In this document: piece after piece, positions 63,260 to 64,000 of the stretch
Layout of the letters: each line of letters begins with the position of its first letter
How positions within the stretch are numbered: the stretch's first letter is position 1
Source: Enoplosus armatus
Lineage: Eukaryota; Chordata; Actinopteri; Centrarchiformes; Enoplosidae
Reading direction: 5' to 3'
DNA length: 64,000 bases
Assembly (NCBI RefSeq): GCF_043641665.1
Contig: NC_092189.1
Location: forward strand, 15,902,833-15,966,832
Notes under the pieces: generated by a model
The model's database searches: none
Told to the model about the DNA's origin: nothing
Seen by the model: the letters and a program-made list of their open reading frames with translations, nothing else
Program-made: the position numbers and the translations under genes

Positions 63260-64000
63260 TCATTTATATGTCTTCATGTGCCACAATCCATCATTCAGAT
63301 AGTGAACGTTCTCAATTCCAATCCCCTTGTTGACTTTTTCTCTGTTTGCAAAAGACAAAGACAGATAAAGATCAGGCATCATAAAGGCAGCAACAGAGGG
63401 AGAATTTATGCTTCTGTAAAAATGTAGGGAAGGAATCTTACATGCTTTCTGCAGACATCTTCATAACGCCAACACAAAGTGCATGTTGTTTTCCCTCTGC
63501 CATTATGGCCTGCATCCACTTGTTAAAGACAAACTCAAAGTGTTTTAAAATGTGGAAGGAAGGTGGCATTTTTTGTTTGTTGTTTAAAAACATCTTAACA
63601 CTATGACAAAGGACAATTTCACGCATACATTTTATAGTTATCAAACAGCTTCCATGTGCAGCATCAAGTATAAAAGGATACAACTACTGTGTCAGCGCCA
63701 GCTGGGTACAGTTTAGCGCCTGGTGACGTCAGCCCGGGGCACATGATGTTGGCTCCACTTAAGACAAATTTAATGGCCCCTTTGTCTACTTGCTGGTGTG
63801 GAAGAATGAAAGGATCTATTGAGAGAAAAGTGAGTTTCCTATCAGTGTGAGGAAATTCAAACAACCATCACGCAGTTGGCATTAGAAAATCTTACATTTA
63901 TGCAACAGTCTGAGGGTCGGGTAGAATGGTCCTTCTCTCTGTCTGAAGAACAGCAGTTCTCCATTCACCGTCAGGATTTCAATGTGTTCATGGCTGTGGG
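63260..64000 (-). CDS. mcts1: MCTS1 re-initiation and release factor (5' part outside window)
   Basis: Four exons are visible: up to 64000-63896, 63682-63815, 63442-63509 and 63260-63341, all in phase. They encode the last two thirds of MCTS1 (human 181 residues): [20 protein letters not shown], then [57 protein letters not shown] and [20 protein letters not shown], ending KTYK. The middle exons form the PUA RNA-binding domain. MCTS1 with DENR evicts tRNA from post-termination 40S subunits and allows re-initiation after uORFs (family knowledge). The N-terminal DUF1947 part lies mostly beyond the right edge. Its tail-to-tail arrangement with c1galt1c1 matches the human order. Confidence 0.95.

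Overview
The window looks like a piece of a teleost fish chromosome. The genes are split into many short exons with GT..AG introns. Introns and spacers are AT-rich and full of fish-type short repeats (palindromic MITE-like elements, a tRNA-derived SINE, an L2-like LINE remnant) and long (CA)n/(GT)n microsatellites. Several proteins are clearly vertebrate, and one peptide hormone ends in the fish-style core ACFWKYCVTN. I see no bacterial, plasmid, phage or CRISPR content.

Seven protein genes can be assembled exon by exon with matching splice phases. (1) 3359-19733, minus strand: a divergent intermediate-filament protein of 384 residues, with a short head and almost no tail; I cannot name its orthologue. 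(2) 22104-38237, minus: ocrl, the Lowe-syndrome inositol polyphosphate 5-phosphatase (about 981 residues; PH, linker, 5-phosphatase, ASH and RhoGAP-like domains). (3) 40396-45267, minus: an EVA1C-type membrane protein with two SUEL lectin domains. (4) 48856-52940, plus: clic2. (5) 53766-55718, minus: a urotensin II-related peptide precursor, best matched to urp1. (6) 60496-61449, plus: c1galt1c1 (Cosmc), with an intron-free coding region. (7) 63260-64000, minus: mcts1, cut by the right edge of the window.

Layout: 1-3358 is spacer and probable 3' UTR; 3.4-45.3 kb holds three minus-strand genes in tandem; clic2 and urp1 converge at about 53 kb; c1galt1c1 and mcts1 converge at about 62 kb. From memory, ocrl, clic2, c1galt1c1 and mcts1 all have human counterparts on Xq, so this looks like an ancestral block, with eva1c, urp1 and the filament gene as members whose human relatives lie elsewhere or are unknown. 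The genes do not form one pathway. Their products act in phosphoinositide/endosome traffic (ocrl), cytoskeleton (filament protein), guidance/heparan binding (eva1c), redox/ion-channel biology (clic2), peptide signalling (urp1), O-glycan chaperoning (c1galt1c1) and translation re-initiation (mcts1).

I found no wholly new system. The best leads are: an 8-codon ocrl microexon whose inclusion changes the fifth residue of a clathrin box; a long GT microsatellite sitting where the polypyrimidine tract of a filament-gene acceptor should be; the tail-less filament protein itself, including a coil-2 exon that keeps its length but not its heptads; a NAGNAG acceptor in ocrl; and several nested repeat insertions.
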